Below, piece after piece: positions 17,565 through 25,745 of a stretch of 64,000 nucleotides of DNA. The position numbers and the translations under genes were made by a program. How positions within the stretch are numbered: the first letter of the stretch is position 1; every line of letters starts with the position of its first letter. The notes under the pieces were generated by a model. The model saw only the letters and a list, made by a program, of their open reading frames with translations, ran no database searches and was not told where the DNA came from. The stretch lies in the IMG/VR virus record IMGVR_UViG_3300009151_003179, positions 1 to 64,000 of that record; one strand, written 5' to 3'. The stretch is from a virus.

Positions 17565-17587
17565 AAATGGGGCTTAGGCCCCATTTT
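17564..17587. terminator. Bidirectional terminator between phoH and the gp44 operon
   Basis: AAAATGGGGC-TTAG-GCCCCATTTT: perfect 10-bp stem with A/T tails on both sides, so it can end both converging transcripts. It overlaps the phoH stop and encodes the last residues (QNGA) of the 17574 gene. Confidence 0.9.
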
Positions 17588-17846
17588 GTTTGGCAGTAAT
17601 TCCTGCTTCTTTTTCTAACTGTTCAATAAGATTGGTATATATTTTCTTATAGTATTCATTCATCTTATCAAAATCAGTATCAACTATCTTACCTTCAATT
17701 ACGCACTTTTCTACTTTTTTCTTTGCGTAATCAATAATAACATTGCAGGTTTGTAAGTCTGCTTTTTTAATATTTTTACTTACAGCAACAGACTCATCAA
17801 TCTGCCCGCCCGGTCTTCTCATAAATGTAATGAGTAAATATCTCAT
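17574..17846 (-). CDS. Conserved T4-like small protein near clamp loader
   Basis: 90 aa, MRYLLITFMRRPGGQIDESVAVS..., with STCNVIIDYAKKKVEKCV-type core. I recall similar short proteins beside gp44 or other replication genes in aquatic T4-like phages; function unknown. Its ATG overlaps the gp44 stop (ATGA), so it is translated with the clamp loader. Last gene of the operon, ending inside the terminator hairpin. The position raises the question of a clamp-loader partner (T4 gp62 position), but the sequence is far too short for gp62. Confidence 0.75.
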   Translation of the reverse strand: MRYLLITFMRRPGGQIDESVAVSKNIKKADLQTCNVIIDYAKKKVEKCVIEGKIVDTDFDKMNEYYKKIYTNLIEQLEKEAGITAKQNGA

Positions 17847-18766
17847 GCCGTCAATTCCGCCAGTGTTGCTGCCAGTGAAATTTCAGGAATCCCTACTAAT
17901 GGCAGATTTGCTAAACCATTGCGAATTATAATGATACTTGCGTCTTTCTTCTCTGATGAGTTACCCCACAAGTCTAAGTTATCATACATCCATTTGTAAG
18001 TATCTTCGACACGTGTAGGGTACATAGCAATGTATTGCATTAGTTGTTGTCTTGCTTCCATAATCTTACCTGCTTTAAACAACTGCGTTGCTTCTAACAA
18101 TAGCTCATGTTCACTACTACCCTGTGCTTGTGGCTTCATCAACTTGTTACCACTACTATTAACCTGTAATTGATTTAAACATTTACGCAAATCTGGGTAT
18201 GTTGCACGAACATAACTATCTAAATCATCTAAATCAAATTCAACATTCTCAGTAACCAATACTGTAGCGGCTCTTGCGGTGAACTCAGTTTGATCGGTCT
18301 TTGCAATGTGAAATTCATGGCATCGTGATTTTAATGCAGGGATAATTTTATGTTGATAGTTGCATGTGAGAATATATCTTACAGTATCAGCATATGCTTC
18401 CATATCGTTACGCAATGCCGCTTGTGAAGCTTGTGTTAAGTAATCAGCTTCGTCTAGTAGAACAACCTTGAATTTACCAAACGGCATCGTTTGAACAAAA
18501 CCATTAATCTTATCACGCATATTATCAACACCGTTTTCTCTACTAGCATTGATTTCCAATACGTCATAATCTTCTACTCCAAGTTCGTGTATCAACACTT
18601 TTGCAAGAGTTGTCTTACCAGTACCCGGATCACCACTCAATAGTAAATGCGGTATAGTACCTTCACTTACCCAACCTTCAACTTGTTTCTTTTGTCGTTC
18701 ATTAACAAACACATAATCTTGTACTGTGTTCGGACGATACTTCTCAACCCAAAGTTTGTTCTTCAT
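17843..18766 (-). CDS. gp44: Sliding clamp loader large subunit (gp44)
   Basis: 307 aa AAA+ ATPase of the RFC/gp44 type. LWVEKYRPNTVQDYVF at the N-terminus, Walker A GDPGTGKT, EINASRENGVDNMRDKI, Walker B VVLLDEAD, sensor 1 YILTCNYQHKI and the SRC motif ALKSRCHEFHI. It loads the gp45-type clamp onto primed DNA for phage replication. The helical C-terminal region (LLEATQLFKAGKIMEARQQL) is the collar domain. Starts 4 nt before the stop of the upstream 97-aa gene. Confidence 0.95.
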   Translation of the reverse strand: MKNKLWVEKYRPNTVQDYVFVNERQKKQVEGWVSEGTIPHLLLSGDPGTGKTTLAKVLIHELGVEDYDVLEINASRENGVDNMRDKINGFVQTMPFGKFKVVLLDEADYLTQASQAALRNDMEAYADTVRYILTCNYQHKIIPALKSRCHEFHIAKTDQTEFTARAATVLVTENVEFDLDDLDSYVRATYPDLRKCLNQLQVNSSGNKLMKPQAQGSSEHELLLEATQLFKAGKIMEARQQLMQYIAMYPTRVEDTYKWMYDNLDLWGNSSEKKDASIIIIRNGLANLPLVGIPEISLAATLAELTA

Positions 18767-19056
18767 TTTCTTAACATTTCTAGTGTGATAACGTGTGCGA
18801 TGCCCTGACCCAAATCTTGCTCAGAGGGGATGATATGTAATGTGTTATCATGTCTATCAGTTTTTTCATTGTAACTTGAATATTCTAGCACATAACCACC
18901 ATTAGCCATATGTATTGTGAAATTCATACCTCTGCTATCAAGCTGTGACCCTCTAGTGATAGCAAGAGGACCTCTTCTATGAGGTTTTGATTCTACTACC
19001 TCATTGTCTTGTGGGAATATAAAGTTGTGTAATTTTTGTCTAAACCAGTTTATCAT
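18763..19056 (-). CDS. Small protein of the early operon, unknown
   Basis: 97 aa. N-terminal amphipathic MINWFRQKLHNFIFP, then a beta-rich part (GMNFTIHMANGGYVLEYSSYNEKTDRHDNTLHII) and a C-terminal helix (GIAHVITLEMLRK). No known domain. It directly follows the GroES-like gene (TAAATG) and overlaps gp44 by 4 nt, so it belongs to the replication/chaperonin operon. Confidence 0.7.
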   Translation of the reverse strand: MINWFRQKLHNFIFPQDNEVVESKPHRRGPLAITRGSQLDSRGMNFTIHMANGGYVLEYSSYNEKTDRHDNTLHIIPSEQDLGQGIAHVITLEMLRK

Positions 19057-19422
19057 TTAAAATACCTTGTCGCCCATGGTCTCATCCGTCATTGGTTCGT
19101 CACTGACCATAAGTATGTCGTTAGGATCAATCTTACGAATAACTCTTTCACCAGTGCCGTCATCTATTTTAATCCCTCTAGTCCAACGACCGTGACTAAT
19201 TAGGATATACTGCCCAGCTTTCACGTCCAGTTGTGTTGGACCTACAGCATATACTTGTCCCCAACGTGGGCGAATACCAGCAGACTTCATATCATCATTA
19301 GGTAGTAAGATACCACCATTTGTAATACGTACATCAAACTTCATGTCACTAACAATGATAGTGTCACCTATCGCAGTTAATGATTTGATTTTGTGCGGTG
19401 CAAATGCTAATTTTGTTTCCAT
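19057..19422 (-). CDS. GroES-like co-chaperonin (gp31 role)
   Basis: 121 aa. GroES pattern: GDTIIVSDMKFDVRITNGGILLPNDD with the mobile-loop position, then GQVYAVGPTQLDVKAGQYILI and a final DPNDILMVSDE strand. In T4, gp31 replaces GroES so that host GroEL can fold the capsid protein; this protein may do the same. The mobile loop (residues ~28-45) and the ~15-residue acidic C-terminal tail differ from E. coli GroES. Third gene of the early operon. Confidence 0.75.
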   Translation of the reverse strand: METKLAFAPHKIKSLTAIGDTIIVSDMKFDVRITNGGILLPNDDMKSAGIRPRWGQVYAVGPTQLDVKAGQYILISHGRWTRGIKIDDGTGERVIRKIDPNDILMVSDEPMTDETMGDKVF

Positions 19423-19423
19423 A

Positions 19424-19780
19424 TTATTTCTTTGATTCTTTGGCTTTAATTTTTTCTACTTCAATATCATCCTCAATTGATTCTTCTAACTCTAATTCTG
19501 CTACAGTTAGTTCCTCAACTTTTGGTTGAACTGCTTCTACTTTATGCGGGATTGGTTTAGTTGTAACAGGTCTTTTAACCTGTGCTGATTTATTACCTAC
19601 AGTTTTTCCATAAGCTTCATTTACTTTATCAGTAACCGGTCTAATTACTCGACCACTAGAATCAATTGTGTCGCCTCTAGCATTAACGCTCATATTACCA
19701 ACTGCCCTAGTATGCTCGTTTCTTGCAGCCAGTGCTCCCATATCTACTGATTTTCCCATTGCGGATTTATAATTTTTCAT
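19424..19780 (-). CDS. Conserved T4-like phage protein, unknown
   Basis: 118 aa. The N-terminal half is conserved in my memory of aquatic T4-like phages (KSVDMGALAARNEHTRAVG, NARGDTIDSSGRVI); the C-terminal half is acidic and low-complexity (EELTVAELELEESIEDD) and ends KAKESKK. A GGAGA ribosome site precedes the ATG. It lies 10 nt after the DnaE-like gene and 1 nt before the GroES-like gene. Confidence 0.75.
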   Translation of the reverse strand: MKNYKSAMGKSVDMGALAARNEHTRAVGNMSVNARGDTIDSSGRVIRPVTDKVNEAYGKTVGNKSAQVKRPVTTKPIPHKVEAVQPKVEELTVAELELEESIEDDIEVEKIKAKESKK

Positions 19781-19790
19781 TTTGGTCTCC

Positions 19791-20297
19791 TTATTTTAAA
19801 AACTCATCTATTGACAAATCATAGTACAAACTATTTATACGATGTATCTCAAGTAAAAACAATACAAAACTTGCTACACTACTACCTCGACCTACACCCC
19901 AAACAATATTATGTTTACGCATAGTGTCAACCAAATACTTAAGATACTTTAATAGAATAAACATATCACGGTCTTGGAACTTAATTAACTCTTCACCTGC
20001 TCTTTGTAATTCTGCTTCAGTAGTACACTTGTCTAGTACATACTTAGCAATGTCCATATTTAAATATTCAGGTGGCAAGTGCCAAGATGATTGATTAGTG
20101 TTATCAAATTCCTCTACTGATACTTTTGGGTCAACATACTCAATAAGTTTGGGTATATTTTCCAATTGCAATACATCATTAAAGTTAATAGCTTTCTCTA
20201 CAAAAGCATATTTTATTGTACGTAACGGGTCTTGTAGATATAACAAACACAAGTCTGACTCAGTAAAAATAGATTGACCGTAAATATCTGATTTCAT
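19791..20297 (-). CDS. DnaE-like polymerase fragment (C-family, N-terminal palm part)
   Basis: 168 aa from the ATG at 20297. Its C-terminal half, NIVWGVGRGSSVASFVLFLLEIHRI and YYDLSIDEFLK, closely follows the GxGRGS...SLV...IxxIDPLxYxLxFERFL segment of bacterial DNA polymerase III alpha. The catalytic aspartates (PDIDxDF and later) would come right after this point and are absent, as is a PHP domain, so it cannot be a polymerase. It may bind DNA, nucleotide or a host replisome part. The ATG is 6 nt after a -10 box, so translation is probably leaderless. First gene of the gp44 operon. Confidence 0.65.
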   Translation of the reverse strand: MKSDIYGQSIFTESDLCLLYLQDPLRTIKYAFVEKAINFNDVLQLENIPKLIEYVDPKVSVEEFDNTNQSSWHLPPEYLNMDIAKYVLDKCTTEAELQRAGEELIKFQDRDMFILLKYLKYLVDTMRKHNIVWGVGRGSSVASFVLFLLEIHRINSLYYDLSIDEFLK

Positions 20298-20303
20298 GTA
20301 CCT

Positions 20304-20332
20304 ATTGTAACACAAAACAGATATGAAAACAA
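20304..20332 (-). promoter_or_regulatory. Sigma70-like promoter of the gp44 operon, leaderless
   Basis: TTGTTT, 17-nt spacer, TACAAT, then AGGTAC and the ATG at 20297. The expected start point falls on the ATG. Confidence 0.7.
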
Positions 20333-20345
20333 TATATTTGGATAC

Positions 20346-20942
20346 TTATTTTACCGTATCTAATGTAAAAATAATTTCAGTTGCTTCGGGTTTACATAAG
20401 TGTTTCCAACCCAAATCTAATTCAGCCCATTCATTGTCTTTATGTAATTTGACAATCTTATCTTTTTTGTTTGTTTTTTTGTTATTTGAAATGTTTGAAC
20501 CACTATCATTCCACCAACTAGTTTTGTCATTATATGGTTCAAAATCATCTTCAATGTCTACTAAATATTCAACATCATCACTTAATTGAGATTTAAATGA
20601 CATATGTGTAATGTTAAATTTACCTTCAGTAATAGCATTCATTTTTAGTAATAATGGAATTGCTAATGCTTGGTCATATGGTTCAACTGGAAGCACACAT
20701 ACCTTCATTCCCAAATTAGTAAAAGTATCTATAACTTTTTTCTCAGTAGATTGAATAAAAACTGAATTGGTAATACATTCATCAACAAAGTATTTCATTC
20801 TTTCAAGTGCAATAGTTTGTTCATATGGTTCTTCAGTTAGTATATCAACAAACATTGTAAAGGAATACATTCCAATTTGATACTCATCATGTAACCATAT
20901 TCCAGCGATGAAATTAAATTCTCGTTTAATTCTAGCGGTCAT
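20346..20942 (-). CDS. Conserved T4-like phage protein, unknown
   Basis: 198 aa. Begins MTARIKREFNFIAGIWLHDEYQIGMYSFTMFVDI and ends GWKHLCKPEATEIIFTLD; a Lys/Asn-rich disordered insert lies at ~150-165. I recall relatives in other aquatic T4-like phages with no known function. Its start overlaps the stop of the 20939 gene by 4 nt, so the two form a unit driven by the late promoter at 21184. Confidence 0.7.
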   Translation of the reverse strand: MTARIKREFNFIAGIWLHDEYQIGMYSFTMFVDILTEEPYEQTIALERMKYFVDECITNSVFIQSTEKKVIDTFTNLGMKVCVLPVEPYDQALAIPLLLKMNAITEGKFNITHMSFKSQLSDDVEYLVDIEDDFEPYNDKTSWWNDSGSNISNNKKTNKKDKIVKLHKDNEWAELDLGWKHLCKPEATEIIFTLDTVK

Positions 20943-21178
20943 TTTTTACCCTCTTTTTCTACACTGATAGATGATTGAATGTTTTGTTTTTTCATTATAG
21001 CATCCATTTTGATGCCATATTCTTTTTTATAACTATCTAAGACCATGCAAAGCTGATGAATCATGGGTCCATTTTGCATTGAGTATGCAAAGTTAAGTTT
21101 TTTAGTTAAATCCGAAATAGACGTTTGAAGGTCTTCAAGCGACTTATCAGACAGTGATGTAATGAACGGATGTTCCAT
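20939..21178 (-). CDS. Small helical protein, unknown
   Basis: 79 aa, predicted mostly helical with heptad-like spacing (LEDLQTSISDLTKKLNFAYSM, IHQLCMVLDSYKKEYG). No known domain. The ATG lies 5 nt after a late-promoter box, so it is a leaderless candidate. Coupled to the 20346 gene by a 4-nt overlap. Confidence 0.7.
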   Translation of the reverse strand: MEHPFITSLSDKSLEDLQTSISDLTKKLNFAYSMQNGPMIHQLCMVLDSYKKEYGIKMDAIMKKQNIQSSISVEKEGKK

Positions 21179-21183
21179 TCAAA

Positions 21184-21191
21184 TATTTATC
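21184..21191 (-). promoter_or_regulatory. Late promoter, leaderless arrangement
   Basis: GATAAATA, TTTGA, ATG (21178). Confidence 0.8.
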
Positions 21192-21213
21192 TAGTAATAA
21201 CGTGTTGAAATTT

Positions 21214-22611
21214 TTATGCGTATGTAGAATTAAGGGTATACCAAATTCCACCTACGTTAGAGGCTGCGCTAGTAGAACAGAAATATTCTACTGCCGCTGA
21301 GTTACCCAGTGTTACTGATACGTTACTTGTTCCACCATTAATGTTAGCACCTGTATTTGGATATACACGTAAGGTATTTGCTGTATTGTTTCGTATGATT
21401 ATACGATATCCAGCTACAGCAACAGGTAATTTTACACCAGAGTTAACAGGAACAGTAGTTACTATATTAATATTATTTGTTAATAATGTAGCATTTGCTT
21501 GTACTGTGCCGGCAGCAATGACACTATCATTAGAACTTACTGCTAAGAATCCACCAACAGTTAAATTACCACTGATAGTTTGGTCAGCACTAGATGCGCC
21601 AGCTAATGCAATACTTTTCCATATAGCATTCCCGTTGTAGCTAGTTCCTACCATGTTGCCCGTACCTGCATTAATTGCAAATGTTGAACCGGCTGTACCA
21701 TCAAATCCAGTTGCTGAAATTGTTATATTAGAACTATCTGGAATTGATTTAATATAATAAACAGTATTAGCAACAATATTTCCCCAAGTGTTGCCAGTAA
21801 ATATAATAGGTGCATTTTGTACTAAACTTGTATTAGAACCACAATTTATTAAATTACCTGCGTAAGTTGCAGTAATAGATTTAACCACTGTGGTTGAACT
21901 AAATGACCCCGTACATACATATACATAATTAGCATTTACTGCTATGTCACCGGCAACATCACCTTGAAAGCCAGTTGGGGCAGGTGTACGTTGTTGTACT
22001 TGTGTAGAAATTCTAGGTCTATTATATGGTTCAATTGTAATATTGTTACCGCAATCTGTTGTACTCAATCTATATTCTAGTTGATTAACACCATACGGTA
22101 TAGTAACTGTGGGTACGTTAGCTACATTAGCAAAGTTTTCCAATGTTTCTACACCATAAGTACCTGTCATTGATACTTGTGATGGGAATGAAATAACCGA
22201 TTGACTATTTGAAATATTGAGTATTAGTTGTACATTACTTTGTGTGCCGCTTGGCGCCCATCCTGCAAATTGAAGTGTTGTGTTGCCAGAAATACTACCA
22301 TATTGTACATCACCTAAACTAGCATTGATAACAACGGTATTAGAGATGTTATTGCCTAAATTATATGTACTAGCACGGAAACTACGGGTTAGTGCATTGC
22401 TAATCAATGTGTTAGCCATGTTATTGTTTACAACTGTATTTGCTAATGCGGATTTAACCACGACATTATTTTGCAAATCTGTAATTTCAGTACTAGCTGT
22501 ATTAAGATTAGTTCTTATTGTGGCAAAGTTATCTCTGAACCCTTGGCTGTTATTATTAACTCCGGGTACAGGATAATTTACATTTATTCCATTTGTGTTT
22601 ATTTGACTCAT
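21214..22611 (-). CDS. Fibre/virion structural protein
   Basis: 465 aa, Asn/Thr/Val-rich. N-terminal segment SQINTNGINVNYPVPGVNNN...QGFRDNFATI followed by NTASTEITDLQNNVVVKSAL, a type of N-terminus I recall from fibre-like proteins of aquatic T4-like phages and perhaps the virion attachment part. A central module around PIIFTGNTWG...NTVYYIKSIPDSSNITI recurs in two other virion proteins here. The C-terminal ~130 residues (AGYRIIIRNNTANTLRVYPNTGANING) resemble the C-terminus of the 844-aa protein (AGMSITITNSSANSLLVYPASGGVIN). Confidence 0.75.
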   Translation of the reverse strand: MSQINTNGINVNYPVPGVNNNSQGFRDNFATIRTNLNTASTEITDLQNNVVVKSALANTVVNNNMANTLISNALTRSFRASTYNLGNNISNTVVINASLGDVQYGSISGNTTLQFAGWAPSGTQSNVQLILNISNSQSVISFPSQVSMTGTYGVETLENFANVANVPTVTIPYGVNQLEYRLSTTDCGNNITIEPYNRPRISTQVQQRTPAPTGFQGDVAGDIAVNANYVYVCTGSFSSTTVVKSITATYAGNLINCGSNTSLVQNAPIIFTGNTWGNIVANTVYYIKSIPDSSNITISATGFDGTAGSTFAINAGTGNMVGTSYNGNAIWKSIALAGASSADQTISGNLTVGGFLAVSSNDSVIAAGTVQANATLLTNNINIVTTVPVNSGVKLPVAVAGYRIIIRNNTANTLRVYPNTGANINGGTSNVSVTLGNSAAVEYFCSTSAASNVGGIWYTLNSTYA

Positions 22612-22631
22612 ATTAGTTTTCCGTCTAGTAT

Positions 22632-25112
22632 TTAGTATTGAGTTTTATTCGGCAAAATAGTTTTTCTCGGGAATAAAACGTAAAAATCTTCGCTATTTAA
22701 TGGGTCAGGCGTAGGGGTCGCACTCGGCAAATCATCCCAACTTGGTGGTATTGTTGCGTTATTATAGTTGTAAGTAGCACTCTTATCCACACTAAATCTA
22801 TCAATTTGGAAATTAATTAAATTTAGTGTGTAATCCCAATTATTTTCTATATTAGTTTTGATGATATCAGCAAATCCTGGTTTAGTGTAACATATAACCC
22901 AAGCTTGAGTATATCCCAAAGTACTACCATTACTTTGTTGACTAGTCATCCATAATGGTAACAGTGTACTATTAAATACTTGTCCTACAACTTGTCCTAC
23001 ACGATTACGCATATTGTACAAGCTATTTGGATATAACCTTCTTGCATATCCCGGTGTTCTGCTTGTGTAATAGCCTGGTGGCAAGTCTTTATTATAACTT
23101 GTGTATATATCGGTTATGCTTGTGTACCATGGACCTAATCCTAAGTCAATTGGTCTTGGCCAATATATTTGTTGTTGAATACTTACACCTGATGGATTAA
23201 CTAAATTGTCAATGACCTCACTGTATACAACTTCATAAATTATGTCACCTGCACTATTTTTTGCTACAGCAGTTTTAAGTTCACCTAAAGTAATATTTCT
23301 CCAATAGTGATTTTGTGTGACAGCTACTAAATATTCTTGTATATCACTGGCATATATTCCATATGCATGTTCATATATAACACTTGTTGCCTTGCCAAAG
23401 TATTGGTCATTTTCTCTGTATAAACTTTCAGGTGGTATTAATGAATCATTATTTAATAATGATGCTAGTATCTGTCTATCATTAATAGAGGGTGTTGCTT
23501 GAATATATAATGTATCAGTTGGTTGACTGAATTCTTGTAAAACAGTTATTGTGAATGACTTACTTGATTCCACAGCTGGGTATTCAGTTGAATAGGCTTG
23601 CACAGTGAAAGAGAATGCAGTTGTTGCACCTTGTTCTAGTAATTCATTTGTAGGTTGATCGGCCACTCTACCTGTAATTTGTCCATTACTAGAAAGAGTT
23701 AGGTTAGGTGGTAGTACTGTATCATTTATTAATCTATAACTTAAAACAACGTCACTTGTTGCTTTAACAAACAATGTACTAATAGTTCCGTTAAATATTT
23801 GACCTAAGTCAGTGTTACTATCCCATACAACATTACCAGTAATACCTTTTCGTAAATTATAAGTAAAGTTGAAGAAGGGACTTATATATGAGGGGCTATT
23901 TGATTTATAAACACCTACGCTAAAGTTATAGCTACTTACACCATTACTTGCCAATGCAGGTGTACCTGTAATCCATCCAGTTTGAGTATCCCCGGTCAAT
24001 TCACTGGGCAAACCAGAGAATGCATAAGTTATAGGATTACCATCAAAGTCATATCCTATAATTTTAAATGCAAAGTATTCACCACTTTGAAAGTTTCCCA
24101 TAAATGCTGATTGTGACGGGGCCACTGGTGGTAAAATATAATAACCATAGTACGGATCAGTATTGCTTAAATTGTATGTTAATGGTCTGGTATTTAATAT
24201 TGTTGGTACTCTAGTATTAGGTGGTTTTCCAGGACCACCTTGAGTAGTAGGGGTGTTTTGATTAACAACAGTTATTGTATAGGAACCTGTATCACCACCC
24301 AACGGGCTAGTAAGTTCAAGTATAAAACTATAAGTTCTTATTGTTGGTGTACCTGTAGATACTGCAGGTAATGTAACAACCATAGCACCAGAACCCTCAG
24401 TTAATAATAATTGAGATCCGTTTTGTGTTACACTAATCGAAAAGGTAGTTGATGATGGTATTGATTTGATATAATATTGTTGACCACTATTTAAATCACC
24501 AAATATTGTTCCAGAAAATACAACAGGTCTTCCTACATAAAAACCAATTGTTGAAGTAACTGTAATTAAATTAGTTGAGCTAGATGTCTCTGATGAGTTT
24601 GTTATGACTGACGGAGTAGTTATTGTTACTACTGGTGGTCTAGGATAGCCACGTATATTACCTAATAAATCAATCTCTAAACCAGGTGGCAATGCACCCT
24701 CTTTAACTTGTACAATTACAGGATTACTTGTACTTGGATTAGTGTAGGTAACTGGTAAACTAATCCATAAGCTATCTTGTGTGTTTAATAAGCTACCGTT
24801 TGGAGTAGTGAATTGTGGAATTGCTGAACCGGATATATTTATTGAAAAAGTTCTATCTCTAATATTTCCTAAATTATCTGTAACCCTAACAGTGAATGCA
24901 CTTACTGTATTTCTCGTAACTAGTGTTGGTGTACCTGATATTAACCCCATAGTAGATAAACTTAAACCATCAGGCAATGAACCACTTATTACTTGATAAG
25001 TTATTGATGTTGCAGGACTTACTGGGTCCGCAGACAATTCAAAGGCCATTATTAATAATGCCGGATAACTACCTATAAGTCCTGCGCTTGTGTTCCAAAC
25101 TGGTTGTGCCAT
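22632..25112 (-). CDS. Ig-like (He_PIG) repeat adhesin, probable fibre
   Basis: 826 aa. At least three putative-Ig repeats with the PxGLxLxxxGxIxGTP signature: LPDGLSLSTMGLISGTP (~50), LPPGLEIDLLGNIRGYP (~145) and LPPNLTLSSNGQITGRV (~465). A YYIKSIPSSTTFSISV module (~215) is shared with other virion proteins here. The C-terminal ~280 residues (from LYIQATPSIND) are a separate domain rich in Tyr and Trp. Such repeats form stalks of phage fibres that contact the cell surface. Ends 1 nt before the next fibre-region gene start. Confidence 0.7.
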   Translation of the reverse strand: MAQPVWNTSAGLIGSYPALLIMAFELSADPVSPATSITYQVISGSLPDGLSLSTMGLISGTPTLVTRNTVSAFTVRVTDNLGNIRDRTFSINISGSAIPQFTTPNGSLLNTQDSLWISLPVTYTNPSTSNPVIVQVKEGALPPGLEIDLLGNIRGYPRPPVVTITTPSVITNSSETSSSTNLITVTSTIGFYVGRPVVFSGTIFGDLNSGQQYYIKSIPSSTTFSISVTQNGSQLLLTEGSGAMVVTLPAVSTGTPTIRTYSFILELTSPLGGDTGSYTITVVNQNTPTTQGGPGKPPNTRVPTILNTRPLTYNLSNTDPYYGYYILPPVAPSQSAFMGNFQSGEYFAFKIIGYDFDGNPITYAFSGLPSELTGDTQTGWITGTPALASNGVSSYNFSVGVYKSNSPSYISPFFNFTYNLRKGITGNVVWDSNTDLGQIFNGTISTLFVKATSDVVLSYRLINDTVLPPNLTLSSNGQITGRVADQPTNELLEQGATTAFSFTVQAYSTEYPAVESSKSFTITVLQEFSQPTDTLYIQATPSINDRQILASLLNNDSLIPPESLYRENDQYFGKATSVIYEHAYGIYASDIQEYLVAVTQNHYWRNITLGELKTAVAKNSAGDIIYEVVYSEVIDNLVNPSGVSIQQQIYWPRPIDLGLGPWYTSITDIYTSYNKDLPPGYYTSRTPGYARRLYPNSLYNMRNRVGQVVGQVFNSTLLPLWMTSQQSNGSTLGYTQAWVICYTKPGFADIIKTNIENNWDYTLNLINFQIDRFSVDKSATYNYNNATIPPSWDDLPSATPTPDPLNSEDFYVLFPRKTILPNKTQY

Positions 25113-25113
25113 G

Positions 25114-25734
25114 TTATGCGCCTAAATATTCTAATGCAATATGATAGTGATGTTCTCTATCAGCTAATCCAATAGTACCGCCATTGATACGTTTTGTTAA
25201 TGTTACAAAATCATCTCTATCACAATATTGATTTAGTTTGTTGTTATCCCAGAACCAACCAGCGCTGGCAACAGCACCATTGGGTGTTTCTAAATATCTT
25301 ACAGTATCTTCAATACTCATATCTAATGCTTCAGCAAACTTTGTATAGTTATCACGACCGGTCAATTGTATTAATCCGCGACCTCTAAATCTAAATCCAT
25401 CGCCACTTGCTTCGTCACCGTTCTTCATACGATTAGCATATACACGATTAGCAATCATCTCTGGCTTGCGTTCATATGGTTTAGCAATATCTTCTGTAGG
25501 GAAATATTTTTTAAACGTTCCCACTAATCCTTTTGCACTGTAGTTTAAGTTTTCAATGACAGCATTAAAGCCACCGCTTTCATGTGCTACTTGTGCTAGA
25601 AAACCTGCAACACGTTTGGGATTCTCAAACATTTCGTAGTATTCTGCTACAGTGTTTAGTGGCTCAACATAACCCTCTAGTATAGAGCGTGTTGTTTTTG
25701 TACACATTGCTGTTAATAATTCTATTGTTACCAT
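25114..25734 (-). CDS. Endolysin, GH19 chitinase-like
   Basis: 206 aa single-domain enzyme. AGFLAQVAHESGGFNAVIENLNYSA with the catalytic Glu in HES, then FRFRGRGLIQLTGRDNYTKFAEAL, typical of GH19 lysins that cut the peptidoglycan sugar backbone. A conserved GWFWDNNKLN and KRINGG follow. No signal peptide, so release through a holin (14829 candidate) is expected. Placed between two fibre-type genes, with an AAGGT ribosome site. Confidence 0.9.
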   Translation of the reverse strand: MVTIELLTAMCTKTTRSILEGYVEPLNTVAEYYEMFENPKRVAGFLAQVAHESGGFNAVIENLNYSAKGLVGTFKKYFPTEDIAKPYERKPEMIANRVYANRMKNGDEASGDGFRFRGRGLIQLTGRDNYTKFAEALDMSIEDTVRYLETPNGAVASAGWFWDNNKLNQYCDRDDFVTLTKRINGGTIGLADREHHYHIALEYLGA

Positions 25735-25745
25735 GTTTTACCTTT

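Noticed and set aside
19791-20297. Functional DNA polymerase
   Set aside because: The catalytic aspartates of C-family polymerases are missing; only the short GRGS-containing segment is present.
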